From an uncultured Clostridia bacterium (GTDB taxonomy: Bacteria > Bacillota > Clostridia > TANB77 > CAG-508): a stretch of 64,000 nucleotides of DNA. Within the stretch, counting starts at the first letter, position 1. Each line of letters opens with the position of its first letter. The notes below the pieces were generated by a model. It was not told the DNA's origin, did not search any database, and saw only the letters and a list, made by a program, of their open reading frames with translations. Shown one piece after another: positions 18,325-27,045 of the stretch. Location: contig CAKPQH010000009.1 of assembly GCA_934178475.1 (NCBI GenBank), positions 5,759 to 69,758 of the forward strand, given 5' to 3'. The position numbers and the translations under genes are program-made.

Positions 18325-18370
18325 AATAAAAATAGCAATAAAAATTACTATTTTTATTGCTATTTTTATT
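18325..18370. terminator. Perfect 20-bp AT-rich hairpin
   Basis: AATAAAAATAGCAATAAAAA (18325-18344) is the exact complement of 18351-18370, with a 6-base loop. It lies between the glucosaminidase-like gene and ftsK and is probably a terminator of the former; low GC makes it weak, but the symmetry is perfect. Confidence 0.6.
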
Positions 18371-18396
18371 ATAAACTTAAATTATTATCATTTTTA

Positions 18397-19242
18397 TTAT
18401 ACAATTTGTTTCATGCGTCCATATACTAAACTAACCCATGTATCTGATGCTGGGCAGAAACATTTTTTTACACCACTTAATGTTTTTCCATGATAAAATC
18501 TTCCTGATGGTGATAAATAATTATCATGTAATTTTTTTGCAGCTGTCTCTAAACCATTTTCCACTGATGAATATTGAATAAGTTTTCCATTACTCATCAA
18601 ACTTATATAATTATAAGTTCTTCTATGGTTTGATGCTATATTCCATCCTGACTCTGCTGAAATAAGTCCACAGAAAAATATTTCATTTATTTCATATTTT
18701 TCACATAAATCATATATTAATCCCGCATTTTCTTCAAAGAATCCTGATGTATCTGCTTTTACTCCTGCAATTAATGTTATAAAATCTTCTCTTGATAAAC
18801 CTGTTCTTACTGTTAAGTCCATGTTTTGAGATATTTTGACGTCTTCAATTTTAGTATATACCACTTCTGGCACTACTTCTTTTACTTCTTCTTGCACTTG
18901 TATTTCTTCTACTTTTGCTGTATCTTCAGCTACTTGTTCTTGTTCTTTTGCTGGCTCTTCTTGTTGAGTTTGTTCTTCATTTCCAGCTACATTTTCTTGT
19001 TCTTCAGTTCTTCTTGATTCTGTTAATGATCTTGATGTCACTATTTCTTTATTAGTTTCATTATTTTTATTTTCTTCTACTTTTGCTATTTCAATAGTTG
19101 TTTCTTCTACTTTGTTTTGTTTTGCTATTTGTACATCTTTATATTTTACATTTAAAGATACCATCATTGCTATAATTATTAATACTAAATTCATGATTGT
19201 AATAAGTCTTATCGACCCACTCTTACTCTCATTGTTTTTCAT
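18397..19242 (-). CDS. Membrane-anchored glucosaminidase-like wall protein
   Basis: 281 residues. One membrane helix at about residues 12-30 acts as a signal anchor. A long low-complexity Glu/Gln/Val stretch (about 45-125) follows, and then a C-terminal domain (about 140-281) with lysozyme-like features: LISAESGWNIAS carrying a candidate catalytic Glu, SLMSNGKLIQYSSVENGLE and KKLHDNYLSPSGRFYHG. This resembles the glucosaminidase/GH73-type peptidoglycan hydrolase fold, which cleaves N-acetylglucosaminyl bonds. It is probably anchored in the membrane and acts on the wall. It starts at ATG 19242 after AAGGAGTG. Family assignment is by motif only. Confidence 0.65.
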   Translation of the reverse strand: MKNNESKSGSIRLITIMNLVLIIIAMMVSLNVKYKDVQIAKQNKVEETTIEIAKVEENKNNETNKEIVTSRSLTESRRTEEQENVAGNEEQTQQEEPAKEQEQVAEDTAKVEEIQVQEEVKEVVPEVVYTKIEDVKISQNMDLTVRTGLSREDFITLIAGVKADTSGFFEENAGLIYDLCEKYEINEIFFCGLISAESGWNIASNHRRTYNYISLMSNGKLIQYSSVENGLETAAKKLHDNYLSPSGRFYHGKTLSGVKKCFCPASDTWVSLVYGRMKQIV

Positions 19243-19315
19243 ATTTTCACTCCTTTTTTTGACGCCAACTATTTCATTATAGCATTTTTTTACACTTTTG
19301 TCAAATTTTGCATAT

Positions 19316-19361
19316 GGGGACGCTCCTTTTTTGAAAAAATTTCCAAAAAAGGAGCGTCCCC
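19316..19361. repeat. GGGGAC...GTCCCC palindromic repeat, copy 2
   Basis: A 46-bp palindrome with arms GGGGACGCTCCTTTTTTG and complement. It lies in the divergent region between the glucosaminidase-like gene (-) and the PopT-like gene (+), on the upstream side of the latter. Its arm bases at positions 7-8 (GC) differ from copy 1 (AG) with matching changes in both arms, so pairing is preserved. Confidence 0.85.
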
Positions 19362-19413
19362 GGTTGTAATTTTTTTCTTCTTACATATTATTAAATAAAA
19401 AGGACTGATTTTA

Positions 19414-20202
19414 TTGAATTTTATTTTAGATTTTATAAAAGGTATTGCTATAGGTGCAGGTGCTATTCTTCCCGGTATTAGTAGTGGAGTTATTTGTGTT
19501 ATTTTTGGTATATATGAAACCTTACTTAATTGTGTACTAAATTTTTTTAAAAATATTAGATATAATTTTAAAATATTATTTCCTTTGGCTTTAGGAAGTT
19601 TTGTTGGAATTATACTTTTTGGAAATATATTAAAATATTTTTTCTATGCTTATCCAATCCAAATTAAATTTATTTTTATTGGTCTAATATTAGGAAGTAT
19701 TCCCTCTTTAATGAAAGAATCTACATCTAAAACCAAATTTAAAGTTTCTTATATTTTATATTTATTATTTTCTCTTGCATTAGGTATTTTCCTAGTTTTA
19801 TTAGAAAAAAATATATCTATAAATATATCTACAACCGAATTTAATATATTCTTTCTAATTTTATCTGGATTTTTGATGGCAGCAGGAGTAATTATTCCAG
19901 GAGTTAGTAGTACTTTAATTTTAATGCTTTTAGGTGTTTATGATGCATATTTATTATCTATTTCCACACTATATCTACCCTTTTTAATTCCTATTGGAAT
20001 TGGATTAATAATAGGTTCTATTGTATTTATGAAACTAACAAAATATTTATTAGACAATTATCATGCTCCAACATTTTTTAGTATAATCGGATTTACACTA
20101 GGTTCAATATTAGTACTATATCCAGGATTTACTTTTGATATTAACGGAATAATAAGCATATTTAGTCTTATTTTAGGGTTATGTATTTCTAATTTCTTTT
20201 AA
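19414..20202 (+). CDS. DUF368/PopT-type polyprenyl-phosphate transporter
   Basis: 262 residues, very hydrophobic (about eight helices). It has the duplicated family motif: GIAIGAGAILPGISSG near the N-terminus and FLMAAGVIIPGVSSTLI at about residue 155. DUF368 (PopT) proteins translocate undecaprenyl phosphate across the membrane to recycle it for wall synthesis. The start is TTG 19414 with AAAAGGA 10 bases upstream. It is the only rightward gene in this stretch and is bracketed by two members of the palindromic repeat (19316 and 20207). Functionally it pairs with UppP at 6311-7117. Confidence 0.9.
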   Translation: MNFILDFIKGIAIGAGAILPGISSGVICVIFGIYETLLNCVLNFFKNIRYNFKILFPLALGSFVGIILFGNILKYFFYAYPIQIKFIFIGLILGSIPSLMKESTSKTKFKVSYILYLLFSLALGIFLVLLEKNISINISTTEFNIFFLILSGFLMAAGVIIPGVSSTLILMLLGVYDAYLLSISTLYLPFLIPIGIGLIIGSIVFMKLTKYLLDNYHAPTFFSIIGFTLGSILVLYPGFTFDINGIISIFSLILGLCISNFF

Positions 20203-20206
20203 AAAT

Positions 20207-20250
20207 GGGGACGGTCCTTTTATGAAAATTTTCATAAAAGGACCGTCCCC
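20207..20250. repeat. GGGGAC...GTCCCC palindromic repeat, copy 3
   Basis: A 44-bp palindrome, GGGGACGGTCCTTTTATG and complement, beginning four bases after the PopT-like stop codon and ending four bases before the U32 gene stop. It can act as a terminator-like hairpin for both convergent genes. It forms a pair with copy 2 around the PopT-like gene. Confidence 0.85.
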
Positions 20251-20254
20251 ATTT

Positions 20255-21484
20255 TTATTTTTTTCTTCTTATTATCCAACCTTCTTCACTTTTTATTGGA
20301 AGTTTTATTTTTACTTTTTGTCCACTCTTTCCTGGATTCACAAAATCTATCTCTTCATCTGTATCTATATCCCATAACTTTTCTATCTTAAATTCTATTG
20401 GTTCTAATTTGTAAGGAACTATTAACTCCAAACTGTCTCCTATAGCTAATCTATTTCTAATCTCAATGACAGATTTAGTTTCATCATATTTTATTACTTT
20501 TCCACCAAATTCATAGTCATTATTATATTGTCGTCCTTCATATTCTTGTATGTCTTTGTTATTCCTATCATTAAAGTAAAAAGTTGTTAATCCTCTTGTT
20601 TTTACTTTTTCTATTTCTTTCATATATTTTTTTTCATCATAGTTTTCAGGATTTTTATAATAATCATCAATAGCGTTTCTATAAACATTTATTATACTTG
20701 CTAAGTAATATTCTGTTTTTAATCTTCCTTCTATCTTTAAACTATCAATTCCCATTTCAATTATTTCTGGAATTTCATTTATTAAGCATAAGTCTTTTGA
20801 AGAAAGTATACTTGTTGAATGTTCTTCTATTTCAACAGGCATCATATTTCCCGGATTGTTTTTTTCTTCTAAATACATATTATATGACCATCTACAACTT
20901 TGAGCACAATCTCCTTGGTTTGCACTTCTTCCTGCTAAAAAGTCACTTAGAAAACATCTTCCTGAATATGAAAAGCATATCGCTCCATGTACAAATATTT
21001 CTATTTCCATATCCTTTGGCTTATTTTCCATTATATATTTTAATTGCTCTTTATTTAATTCTCTTGCCATAATCATTCTTTTGCAACCTTGATTATACCA
21101 GAAATTACATGCTTCTAAGCTAACCAAATTTGACTGTGTACTTACATTTATATTTACACTTGGAGCATATTTTTTTATAACTTCAATTACTCCTGGATCT
21201 GCTGCTATTATCCCATCTGGTTTAACTTCTTCTAATCTTTTTACCATTTCTATTATTTCTGGATACTTTTCATCAAATGCAAATATATTAAGTGTAACAT
21301 ATATTTTTTTATTTATTGAATGTGCATATTCTATTGTTTTTATCAAATCATCATCTTTCATATCTGCTCTTGTTCTAAGAGATAATGAAGATGTACCACA
21401 ATACACCGCATCTGCTCCATACATAAAAGCAATTTTTGCTTTTTCAAAAGAACCTGCTGGTGCTAATAATTCTACCTTATTCAT
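20255..21484 (-). CDS. U32 family tRNA hydroxylation protein (TrhP-like)
   Basis: A 409-residue peptidase U32 family protein: VELLAPAGSFEKAKIAFMYGADAVY at the start, the U32 Cys-rich signature SYSGRCFLSDF...GDCAQSCRW at about residue 185-205, and a C-terminal beta domain. U32 proteins of this length (YrrO/TrhP2, RlhA relatives) hydroxylate RNA; TrhP uses prephenate to make 5-hydroxyuridine at tRNA position 34. An O-methyltransferase resembling TrmR, which methylates ho5U to mo5U, is encoded at 22538-23122 on the same strand, as in the yrrMNO cluster of Bacillus. That context supports the tRNA role. Confidence 0.88.
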   Translation of the reverse strand: MNKVELLAPAGSFEKAKIAFMYGADAVYCGTSSLSLRTRADMKDDDLIKTIEYAHSINKKIYVTLNIFAFDEKYPEIIEMVKRLEEVKPDGIIAADPGVIEVIKKYAPSVNINVSTQSNLVSLEACNFWYNQGCKRMIMARELNKEQLKYIMENKPKDMEIEIFVHGAICFSYSGRCFLSDFLAGRSANQGDCAQSCRWSYNMYLEEKNNPGNMMPVEIEEHSTSILSSKDLCLINEIPEIIEMGIDSLKIEGRLKTEYYLASIINVYRNAIDDYYKNPENYDEKKYMKEIEKVKTRGLTTFYFNDRNNKDIQEYEGRQYNNDYEFGGKVIKYDETKSVIEIRNRLAIGDSLELIVPYKLEPIEFKIEKLWDIDTDEEIDFVNPGKSGQKVKIKLPIKSEEGWIIRRKK

Positions 21485-21565
21485 AATCTTTTTTCTTCCT
21501 TTTTATCTTTCTCTTATTTTAAAATACTTTTTAAGTATATCACAAAAACCGACATTTTTCAAGCA

Positions 21566-21594
21566 TTGACTGTATTTATAAAATATGTTATAAT
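21566..21594 (+). promoter_or_regulatory. Sigma-A promoter for RelA/SpoT-domain gene
   Basis: TTGACT (21566-21571), a 17-base spacer, TATAAT (21589-21594). The -35 TTG is in frame with the gene and can be mistaken for a start codon. Confidence 0.75.
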
Positions 21595-21652
21595 AAGTTG
21601 CTTGGCAAAATTGTCTTGCAAAATTTTACTTAAAGAGGAGGCCATTCAAAAT

Positions 21653-22495
21653 ATGGATATATCTACGATGTTTCGGAATTGTCTTTATTCATCAAAAGAT
21701 ATTCCAGAAGCATTAGAGGCATTTGAAAAAATGCTAACAGAAACTCAAGACCCTAAAAATATAGCTCATGCAGCTAAAATTAGGCAATATCGATTACTGA
21801 TGAAAAATCGACGTTTTTTGTCTAGCTTGCGGAAAAACTTTAATGAGCTATATAAAAAAATCACAGCACTCTATCCTGAAACTCGTTTTGTAATTGAAGG
21901 TAGACGAAAATCTATTTTAAGTTATGAAATGAAAATTCTTAAAAGCCTATCTGAAGGAGAATCATTAGATTTAATCCGTGATATGATGGGACTAAGAATT
22001 GTTCTCTTTGGAGAAGCTACACAAGAGCAATTAGAAGATTGCTATGAAATTTTAGAAATGATTATAACTTTTTTTGAAAACAAAGGTTATATTCTCTGTG
22101 AGAGTGAACCTATAAATCATCATGAAAAAGTTCCTTCTGGTATACTTATACCTAAACAATCTAAAATTTCACCATTACATGCTATAGGTGTAAAAGATTA
22201 TCTATTACATCCCAAGTCAAATGGATATCAATCTCTACATTCTGTTTTCAGAACTGTAAACGGAGAATGTTTCGAAGTACAGGTTAGAACCATGCAACAG
22301 CATGTATTTGCAGAAAGCTCTCTAGCAAATCACAGAGACTATAAAAAGAAAAAATACGGAGATTCTAAAATCGACTTAGATTATTCAAAAATTCAAATAC
22401 CAGGATTTCAGTATTTTAAGGAGACTAATGAACTTTTTGATTTTATCGGTCTTGAAAAATCCCTGCTAATCTTGCAGAGAAATAAAACCTTCTAA
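21653..22495 (+). CDS. RelA/SpoT-domain nucleotidyltransferase (ppGpp synthetase-like)
   Basis: 280 residues from ATG 21653, which follows GAGGAGG; the promoter 21566-21594 excludes a longer start. The synthetase core is visible: FVIEGRRKSILSYEMKIL, DLIRDMMGLRIVLFG (substrate loop RDxxxxRI/V), NGYQSLHSVF and EVQVRTMQQH with the catalytic Glu/Gln strand. There is no HD hydrolase domain and no TGS/ACT, so this is a short synthetase-only protein making (p)ppGpp from GTP/GDP, or a related pyrophosphotransferase or toxin. The N-terminal 100 residues are not those of RelP/RelQ. It lies on the plus strand inside a leftward tRNA modification cluster and has slightly more G/C-ending codons than its neighbours, so it may be an insertion. 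Confidence 0.8.
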   Translation: MDISTMFRNCLYSSKDIPEALEAFEKMLTETQDPKNIAHAAKIRQYRLLMKNRRFLSSLRKNFNELYKKITALYPETRFVIEGRRKSILSYEMKILKSLSEGESLDLIRDMMGLRIVLFGEATQEQLEDCYEILEMIITFFENKGYILCESEPINHHEKVPSGILIPKQSKISPLHAIGVKDYLLHPKSNGYQSLHSVFRTVNGECFEVQVRTMQQHVFAESSLANHRDYKKKKYGDSKIDLDYSKIQIPGFQYFKETNELFDFIGLEKSLLILQRNKTF

Positions 22496-22496
22496 A

Positions 22497-22540
22497 AAAA
22501 CATACTCACCAAGCTTTTGTTGCAAGGTGAGTATGTTTTA
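22497..22540. terminator. Bidirectional terminator
   Basis: A 14-bp stem, AAAACATACTCACC (22497-22510) with GGTGAGTATGTTTT (22526-22539), between the convergent RelA-domain and trmR-like genes. Confidence 0.85.
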
Positions 22541-23122
22541 TTTATTAAATCTTGTTATTGCAAGTCCATCTCCTACTTCCAATATTTCTGTATTCAAATT
22601 TGGATTTTCTGTAACTTCTGCAATATATTCTCTTAAATTTCTAACTGCTGTTCTTTGTTTATGTAAATTATAATCACTCATAACATACCCTTTATATAAT
22701 ATATTATCAGCAAATATAATTCCATTTTGACTTAACATTCTTAAAGATTCTTTTAGAAAGAATGGATATTTTCCTTTAGCTGCGTCAATGAAAATCATAT
22801 CATATTTTTCATTTAACATAGGTAATATTTCTACTGCATCTCCTTCATAGATGTTAATCTTTTTTTCCAAATTCATATCTTTTATATTCTCTTTAGCTTC
22901 TTTTATTCTGATTTTTTCCCTTTCTATAGTATCAATTGTTCCGTCTTCCGATAAATATTTTGAAAAACATATAGCAGAATACCCCACAGCTGTTCCTATT
23001 TCTAAAATTTTTCTAGGTTTTAATTTTAATGCATACTTTTCTATCACTTCTAATGTGTCATCCATTATTATTGGAATGTGTTCTTCTAAAGCTTTTTTCT
23101 TTATTTTTTCTATAGATGTCAT
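22538..23122 (-). CDS. SAM-dependent O-methyltransferase, TrmR-like
   Basis: 194 residues from ATG 23122, which overlaps the upstream stop (ATGA) and has GGGAGAAGGAAG upstream; an extended frame to 23239 only overlaps that gene. It is a class I methyltransferase of the caffeoyl-CoA/catechol OMT family: ILEIGTAVGYSAICFS (SAM motif I), INIYEGDAVEIL, YDMIFIDAAKGKY and FADNILYKG. Bacillus TrmR (YrrM) belongs to this family and methylates 5-hydroxyuridine-34 of tRNA. The U32 TrhP-like gene downstream supports that assignment over a small-molecule OMT. Confidence 0.85.
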   Translation of the reverse strand: MTSIEKIKKKALEEHIPIIMDDTLEVIEKYALKLKPRKILEIGTAVGYSAICFSKYLSEDGTIDTIEREKIRIKEAKENIKDMNLEKKINIYEGDAVEILPMLNEKYDMIFIDAAKGKYPFFLKESLRMLSQNGIIFADNILYKGYVMSDYNLHKQRTAVRNLREYIAEVTENPNLNTEILEVGDGLAITRFNK

Positions 23123-23433
23123 CTTCCTTCTCCCTCTTCTTTTAATCTTTTTTGAAGTTTTTCCTGCATAAGTTTTTCTCTTTGATATTTTATATAATAT
23201 TTCATTACTTCTTCCCTTGGAAATTCCTCTAAAAACCAACCTATAATAATTTTTTCATCAAAAGTTTTTAAAGTGCATAAAATTTGATTTAACGTTTTTC
23301 CTTCATTATACATTTTTATTGCTATTGCTCTAGGTCCTTCTTTTCTTTCAGTATTCTTCTTTTTTTCTACCATAGCTCCATAATGATATGACCTATTAAA
23401 TCTATTTTCTATACCACTTATTCTATTTCTCAT
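23119..23433 (-). CDS. Small hypothetical basic protein
   Basis: 104 residues, overlapping the TrmR-like gene by 4 bases (ATGA) and so translationally coupled. I do not recognise the family. It is very basic, with a helix-turn-helix-like stretch (AIAIKMYNEGKTLNQILCTL) and a long Lys/Glu-rich C-terminal helix. No Cys motif or membrane segment. Coupling suggests a role linked to the tRNA modification enzymes or simple operon membership. Confidence 0.65.
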   Translation of the reverse strand: MRNRISGIENRFNRSYHYGAMVEKKKNTERKEGPRAIAIKMYNEGKTLNQILCTLKTFDEKIIIGWFLEEFPREEVMKYYIKYQREKLMQEKLQKRLKEEGEGR

Positions 23434-23453
23434 AAAATCACCTTATTTCTTTT

Positions 23454-25274
23454 TTATTTCATATTATTTCTAGCAGCTCTTTCTCTTTCTTTATTATTTA
23501 ATATTTTCTTTCTTAATCTAATAGACTTTGGAGTTACTTCAACAAGTTCGTCTTCTTCAATAAATTCAATTGCTTTTTCTAATGACATTTGAAGTGGTGG
23601 TACTAAATGAAGTGCATCGTCTGCTCCTGATGATCTAGTATTTGTTAAATGTTTTTCTTTACATACATTTATAGCTAAATCTTCTCCACGAGAATTCAAA
23701 CCAACTATCATTCCTTCATATACATCTACACCAGGCCCAATAAATAAATCTCCTTTTTCTTGTGCATTAAATAAACCATAAGTAATTGATTTTCCATTTT
23801 CAAATGCTATTATAGTACCTCTAACTCTTGATAAAACATCACCTTTAAATGGTTCATAATCCTTAAACATACTTGCCATTGTTCCTGAACCTTTTGTATC
23901 AGTTAAAAATTCGGTTCTATATCCAATTAATCCTCTAGCTGGTATATTAAATTCAATTTTTGTATGTCCTTCTTCTGCTGGTTCCATGTTAACCATTTCA
24001 CCTTTTCTTCTACCAAGTTTTTCTATAACAGTTCCCACACTATCATCAGGCACATTTACAACTAATGTCTCTATTGGTTCACATTTAACTCCATTTATTT
24101 CTTTTATAATAACTTTTGGGCGAGATACTAACATTTCATATCCTTCTCTTCTCATTGTTTCAATAAGAACAGCTAAATGAAGTTCTCCTCTTCCTGCTAC
24201 TTCAAATGAATCTGGAGTTTCTCCTTCTTTTACTCTTAAAGATACATTTCTCTCTAGCTCTTTAAATAACCTATCTCTTAAATGTCTTGATGTAACAAAT
24301 TGTCCCTCTCTTCCAGCAAATGGTCCATTATTTACACTAAATGTCATTGTAACTGTTGGTTCATCAATATTTACAAAAGGTATTTTTTCTGGATTTTCTA
24401 AATCACATATTGTATCTCCAATACTTATGTCTGATATACCAGCAAGTTCTATAATATCTCCTGCTGTTGCTTCTTCAACTTCAACTTTCTTTAATCCAAC
24501 ATGTGTATACACTTTTGCAATTTTTCCTTGAATTACTTTATCATCTTCTTTACATATAGAAACAGGCATACCAAGAGTTACTTTTCCACGTTCTATTCTT
24601 CCAACTGCAATTCTTCCAACATAATCATCATAATCTATATTTGAAACTAGCATTTGGAATGGCCCCTCATCATCACAATTAGGAGCTTTTATTGTATTTA
24701 CCATTGTTTCAAAAAGAGGTGTCATATCACTATCTTCATCTGATAAATCAAGTTTTGATGTTCCATTTTTTGCAGATGCATAAACAACTGGGAAATCTAA
24801 CTGATCATCATTTGCTTCAAGTTCAATAAATAGTTCCATTACTTGGTCTAATACTTTATTAGGTTCTGCACCTGGTCTATCTATTTTATTTATTACTACT
24901 ATTGGTTTTAAATTTAATGCTAATGCCTTTTTTAAAACTTCTCTCGTTTGTGGCATTGCACCTTCAAAAGCATCAACTAATAAAAGTACACCATCAACTG
25001 TTTTTAAAACTCTTTCTACTTCTCCACCAAAATCAGCATGTCCAGGAGTATCTACTATATTTATTTTAATATCTTTATACATTACTGATGTATTTTTTGA
25101 AAGAATTGTGATTCCTCTCTCCTTTTCCAAATCATTTGAATCCATAACTCTTTCTTGTACTTGTTCATTTTCTCTAAATACATGACTTTGTCTAAGTAAT
25201 GCATCTACTAATGTAGTCTTTCCATGGTCTACGTGTGCTATTATTGCAATATTTCTAATCTTTTGGTTAATCAT
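23454..25274 (-). CDS. typA: Ribosome-binding GTPase TypA/BipA
   Basis: 606 residues. A translational GTPase with the G1 motif AHVDHGKTTL, switch residues RGITILSKN, G3 DTPGHADFGGEV, G4 NKIDRPGA, domain II, EF-G-like domains III and V, and the BipA-specific C-terminal domain (GSGTMASMFKDYEPF and NTRSSGADDALHLVPP). It binds the 70S ribosome and helps 50S assembly under stress and cold. Length and motifs are complete. Confidence 0.97.
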   Translation of the reverse strand: MINQKIRNIAIIAHVDHGKTTLVDALLRQSHVFRENEQVQERVMDSNDLEKERGITILSKNTSVMYKDIKINIVDTPGHADFGGEVERVLKTVDGVLLLVDAFEGAMPQTREVLKKALALNLKPIVVINKIDRPGAEPNKVLDQVMELFIELEANDDQLDFPVVYASAKNGTSKLDLSDEDSDMTPLFETMVNTIKAPNCDDEGPFQMLVSNIDYDDYVGRIAVGRIERGKVTLGMPVSICKEDDKVIQGKIAKVYTHVGLKKVEVEEATAGDIIELAGISDISIGDTICDLENPEKIPFVNIDEPTVTMTFSVNNGPFAGREGQFVTSRHLRDRLFKELERNVSLRVKEGETPDSFEVAGRGELHLAVLIETMRREGYEMLVSRPKVIIKEINGVKCEPIETLVVNVPDDSVGTVIEKLGRRKGEMVNMEPAEEGHTKIEFNIPARGLIGYRTEFLTDTKGSGTMASMFKDYEPFKGDVLSRVRGTIIAFENGKSITYGLFNAQEKGDLFIGPGVDVYEGMIVGLNSRGEDLAINVCKEKHLTNTRSSGADDALHLVPPLQMSLEKAIEFIEEDELVEVTPKSIRLRKKILNNKERERAARNNMK

Positions 25275-25444
25275 TTTATATCTCTCCTTAAATTTATTCT
25301 AACTTTTTTATTATACTACTTTTAAGCTTTTTTGTCAATTTATGTCAAGTAGTATTTTTAAATATTTTTATAAAAATAAAATAATATTGGCAAGAAACAT
25401 TACCAATATTATAAAACTTATTTTATTAAATTCTTATACTCTCA

Positions 25445-26044
25445 TTAGTTACTTAATTCAATAATATTCTCCATTATAATATCTGTTACTTTTTCTAAAG
25501 TTTCTTTTTCCTTTTTAGTTTTTTTATACTCCTCAAATGATATTGGTTTTCCATATGTAATAGTCATTTTTTTAAATGGTTTTTCTCCACCTTTTATTCC
25601 CACTGGTACTATCTTAGCATCTGAATTTAATGCAAAAAAAGCCACTCCGTCTTTTACTTTTTCACCTTTTTCTAATCCATTTCTTGTTCCTTCTGGAAAT
25701 ATAGCAACATTTTCTCCCGCTTTTAATGTTTTCATTGTAGTTTTTATAGCCGTCATATCTTTCGTATCTCTATTTACATATATTACATTTGCTACTTTTC
25801 CAGCTAAACTTAAAAATTTACTTTTTGTAAGTTCCTTTTTAGCTAAAAACCTCATATTGCATCCACTTGTTGAAAATATTAGTGGAGCATCTAGAAAACT
25901 TCTATGATTTCCACAAAATATAATAGGTCCTTCTTCTGGAATATTTTCTCTTCCAATAACTTTAACTCTATATACTATTTTCATATATAGTGCAACGAAA
26001 AAAATTATTATATTTAAACCTATACCTCTTTTATTATCTTTCAT
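25445..26044 (-). CDS. plsC: 1-acyl-sn-glycerol-3-phosphate acyltransferase PlsC
   Basis: 199 residues. One N-terminal hydrophobic helix, then the acyltransferase motifs: FCGNHRSFLDAPLIF (NHxxxxD catalytic pair), NVIYVNRDTKD and AIFPEGTRNG (motif III). It acylates lysophosphatidic acid to phosphatidic acid at the membrane. The start lies 4 bases after the cmk stop, so the two are one operon, a common arrangement in Clostridia. Confidence 0.93.
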   Translation of the reverse strand: MKDNKRGIGLNIIIFFVALYMKIVYRVKVIGRENIPEEGPIIFCGNHRSFLDAPLIFSTSGCNMRFLAKKELTKSKFLSLAGKVANVIYVNRDTKDMTAIKTTMKTLKAGENVAIFPEGTRNGLEKGEKVKDGVAFFALNSDAKIVPVGIKGGEKPFKKMTITYGKPISFEEYKKTKKEKETLEKVTDIIMENIIELSN

Positions 26045-26048
26045 AACA

Positions 26049-26717
26049 CTATTCCCTTTCTTTTATAATAGAAATTATTTTATCAACAACTTGTTCAATT
26101 GTTAAATCACTTGAATCAACATAAACAGCATCCTCTGCCTGTTTTAAAGGTGCTACACTACTTGTTTTATCATTATTATCTCTAAATATTACATTTTGTA
26201 ATATTTCTTCATATGATATATCTGTTATTCCACTTTCTAAATTTTGTTTATATCTTCTATTAGCTCTCTCTTCTGGTGTTGCATCTAAATATATTTTAAC
26301 ATTAGCATTAGGAAATACATTTGTTCCAATATCTCTTCCTTCCATTATTACTCTTTTTCCCTCTGCCATTTTTCTTTGTAAATTTACCATATTCTCTCTT
26401 ACAACTGGTATATGTGAAACCTGTGACACAAGTTCATTAACTTCTTTTTCTCTTATTTGTTTACTTACATCTTCTCCATCTAAGTAAAATTTAGGTATGC
26501 CATTTTCTTTAGTAAGATTTATATCTATTTTTGTTAATAATTCTTTTATTTTTTCTTCTTCGTCTAAACCAATATTATTTCTTATCATATATAAAGTTAC
26601 ACATCTATACATCGCTCCTGTATCTATTGAAATTAGACCAAGTCTTTCTTCAACTAATTTCGTTATTGTTCCTTTTCCGCTTCCAGCAGGTCCGTCTATT
26701 GCAACAACAAATCCCAT
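26049..26717 (-). CDS. cmk: Cytidylate kinase
   Basis: 222 residues with P-loop DGPAGSGKGTITK at the N-terminus, SIDTGAMYRCVTLYM, the NMP-binding insert typical of CMP kinase, GRDIGTNVFPNANVKIYLDAT, and the lid region RANRRYKQ. It phosphorylates CMP/dCMP. Full length. It heads the cmk-plsC pair, with GAGGAA before ATG 26717. Confidence 0.96.
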   Translation of the reverse strand: MGFVVAIDGPAGSGKGTITKLVEERLGLISIDTGAMYRCVTLYMIRNNIGLDEEEKIKELLTKIDINLTKENGIPKFYLDGEDVSKQIREKEVNELVSQVSHIPVVRENMVNLQRKMAEGKRVIMEGRDIGTNVFPNANVKIYLDATPEERANRRYKQNLESGITDISYEEILQNVIFRDNNDKTSSVAPLKQAEDAVYVDSSDLTIEQVVDKIISIIKERE

Positions 26718-26804
26718 TTATATTCCTCTTTTCTTAATAAAATCTCAATTATTATATAATAATATAATTTAAAAATCAAGAAAAATATTTTAACTTTATA
26801 TACG

Positions 26805-26839
26805 AAAAAACCTACGAACTTTTAATTTCGTAGGTTTTT
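26805..26839 (-). terminator. Terminator after tRNA-CAU
   Basis: CCTACGAA (26811-26818) pairs with TTCGTAGG (26827-26834), extended by A/T flanks that give a T run when read leftward from the tRNA gene. Confidence 0.7.
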
Positions 26840-26843
26840 AGTA

Positions 26844-26921
26844 TGGTGCTCCCTCAAGGATTCGAACCTTGGACCCACCGGTTATGAGCCGGTTGCTCTG
26901 ACCAACTGAGCTAAGGGAGCA
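26844..26921 (-). tRNA. tRNA with CAU anticodon (Met elongator or Ile2)
   Basis: Cloverleaf read leftward: acceptor TGCTCCC/GGGAGCA, D arm AGCTCAGTTGGTCAGAGC, anticodon stem ACCGG/CCGGT with loop CTCATAA (anticodon CAU), T arm with GGTTCGAATCC, and an encoded CCA. CAU in a CTCATAA loop fits elongator tRNA-Met, or tRNA-Ile whose C34 is modified to lysidine; it lacks initiator features. Confidence 0.92.
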
Positions 26922-27045
26922 TCTCGTATTTCTTAACGCAGTTATTAGTATATATTATTTTTATTTTTTTGTCAATACTTTTTTTATTTTTTTTGTAGAT
27001 TTTTTGTCAATATTTCTTTTATCATTTGTAATTATTAATTTTGCA

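Noticed and set aside
21566..21652. Longer start (TTG 21566) for the RelA/SpoT-domain gene
   Set aside because: That TTG is the -35 box of a TTGACT-N17-TATAAT promoter, and ATG 21653 has GAGGAGG upstream.
22538..23239. Longer start (23239) for the TrmR-like methyltransferase
   Set aside because: The extension lies over the upstream gene; ATG 23122 overlaps its stop as ATGA and has a ribosome-binding site.
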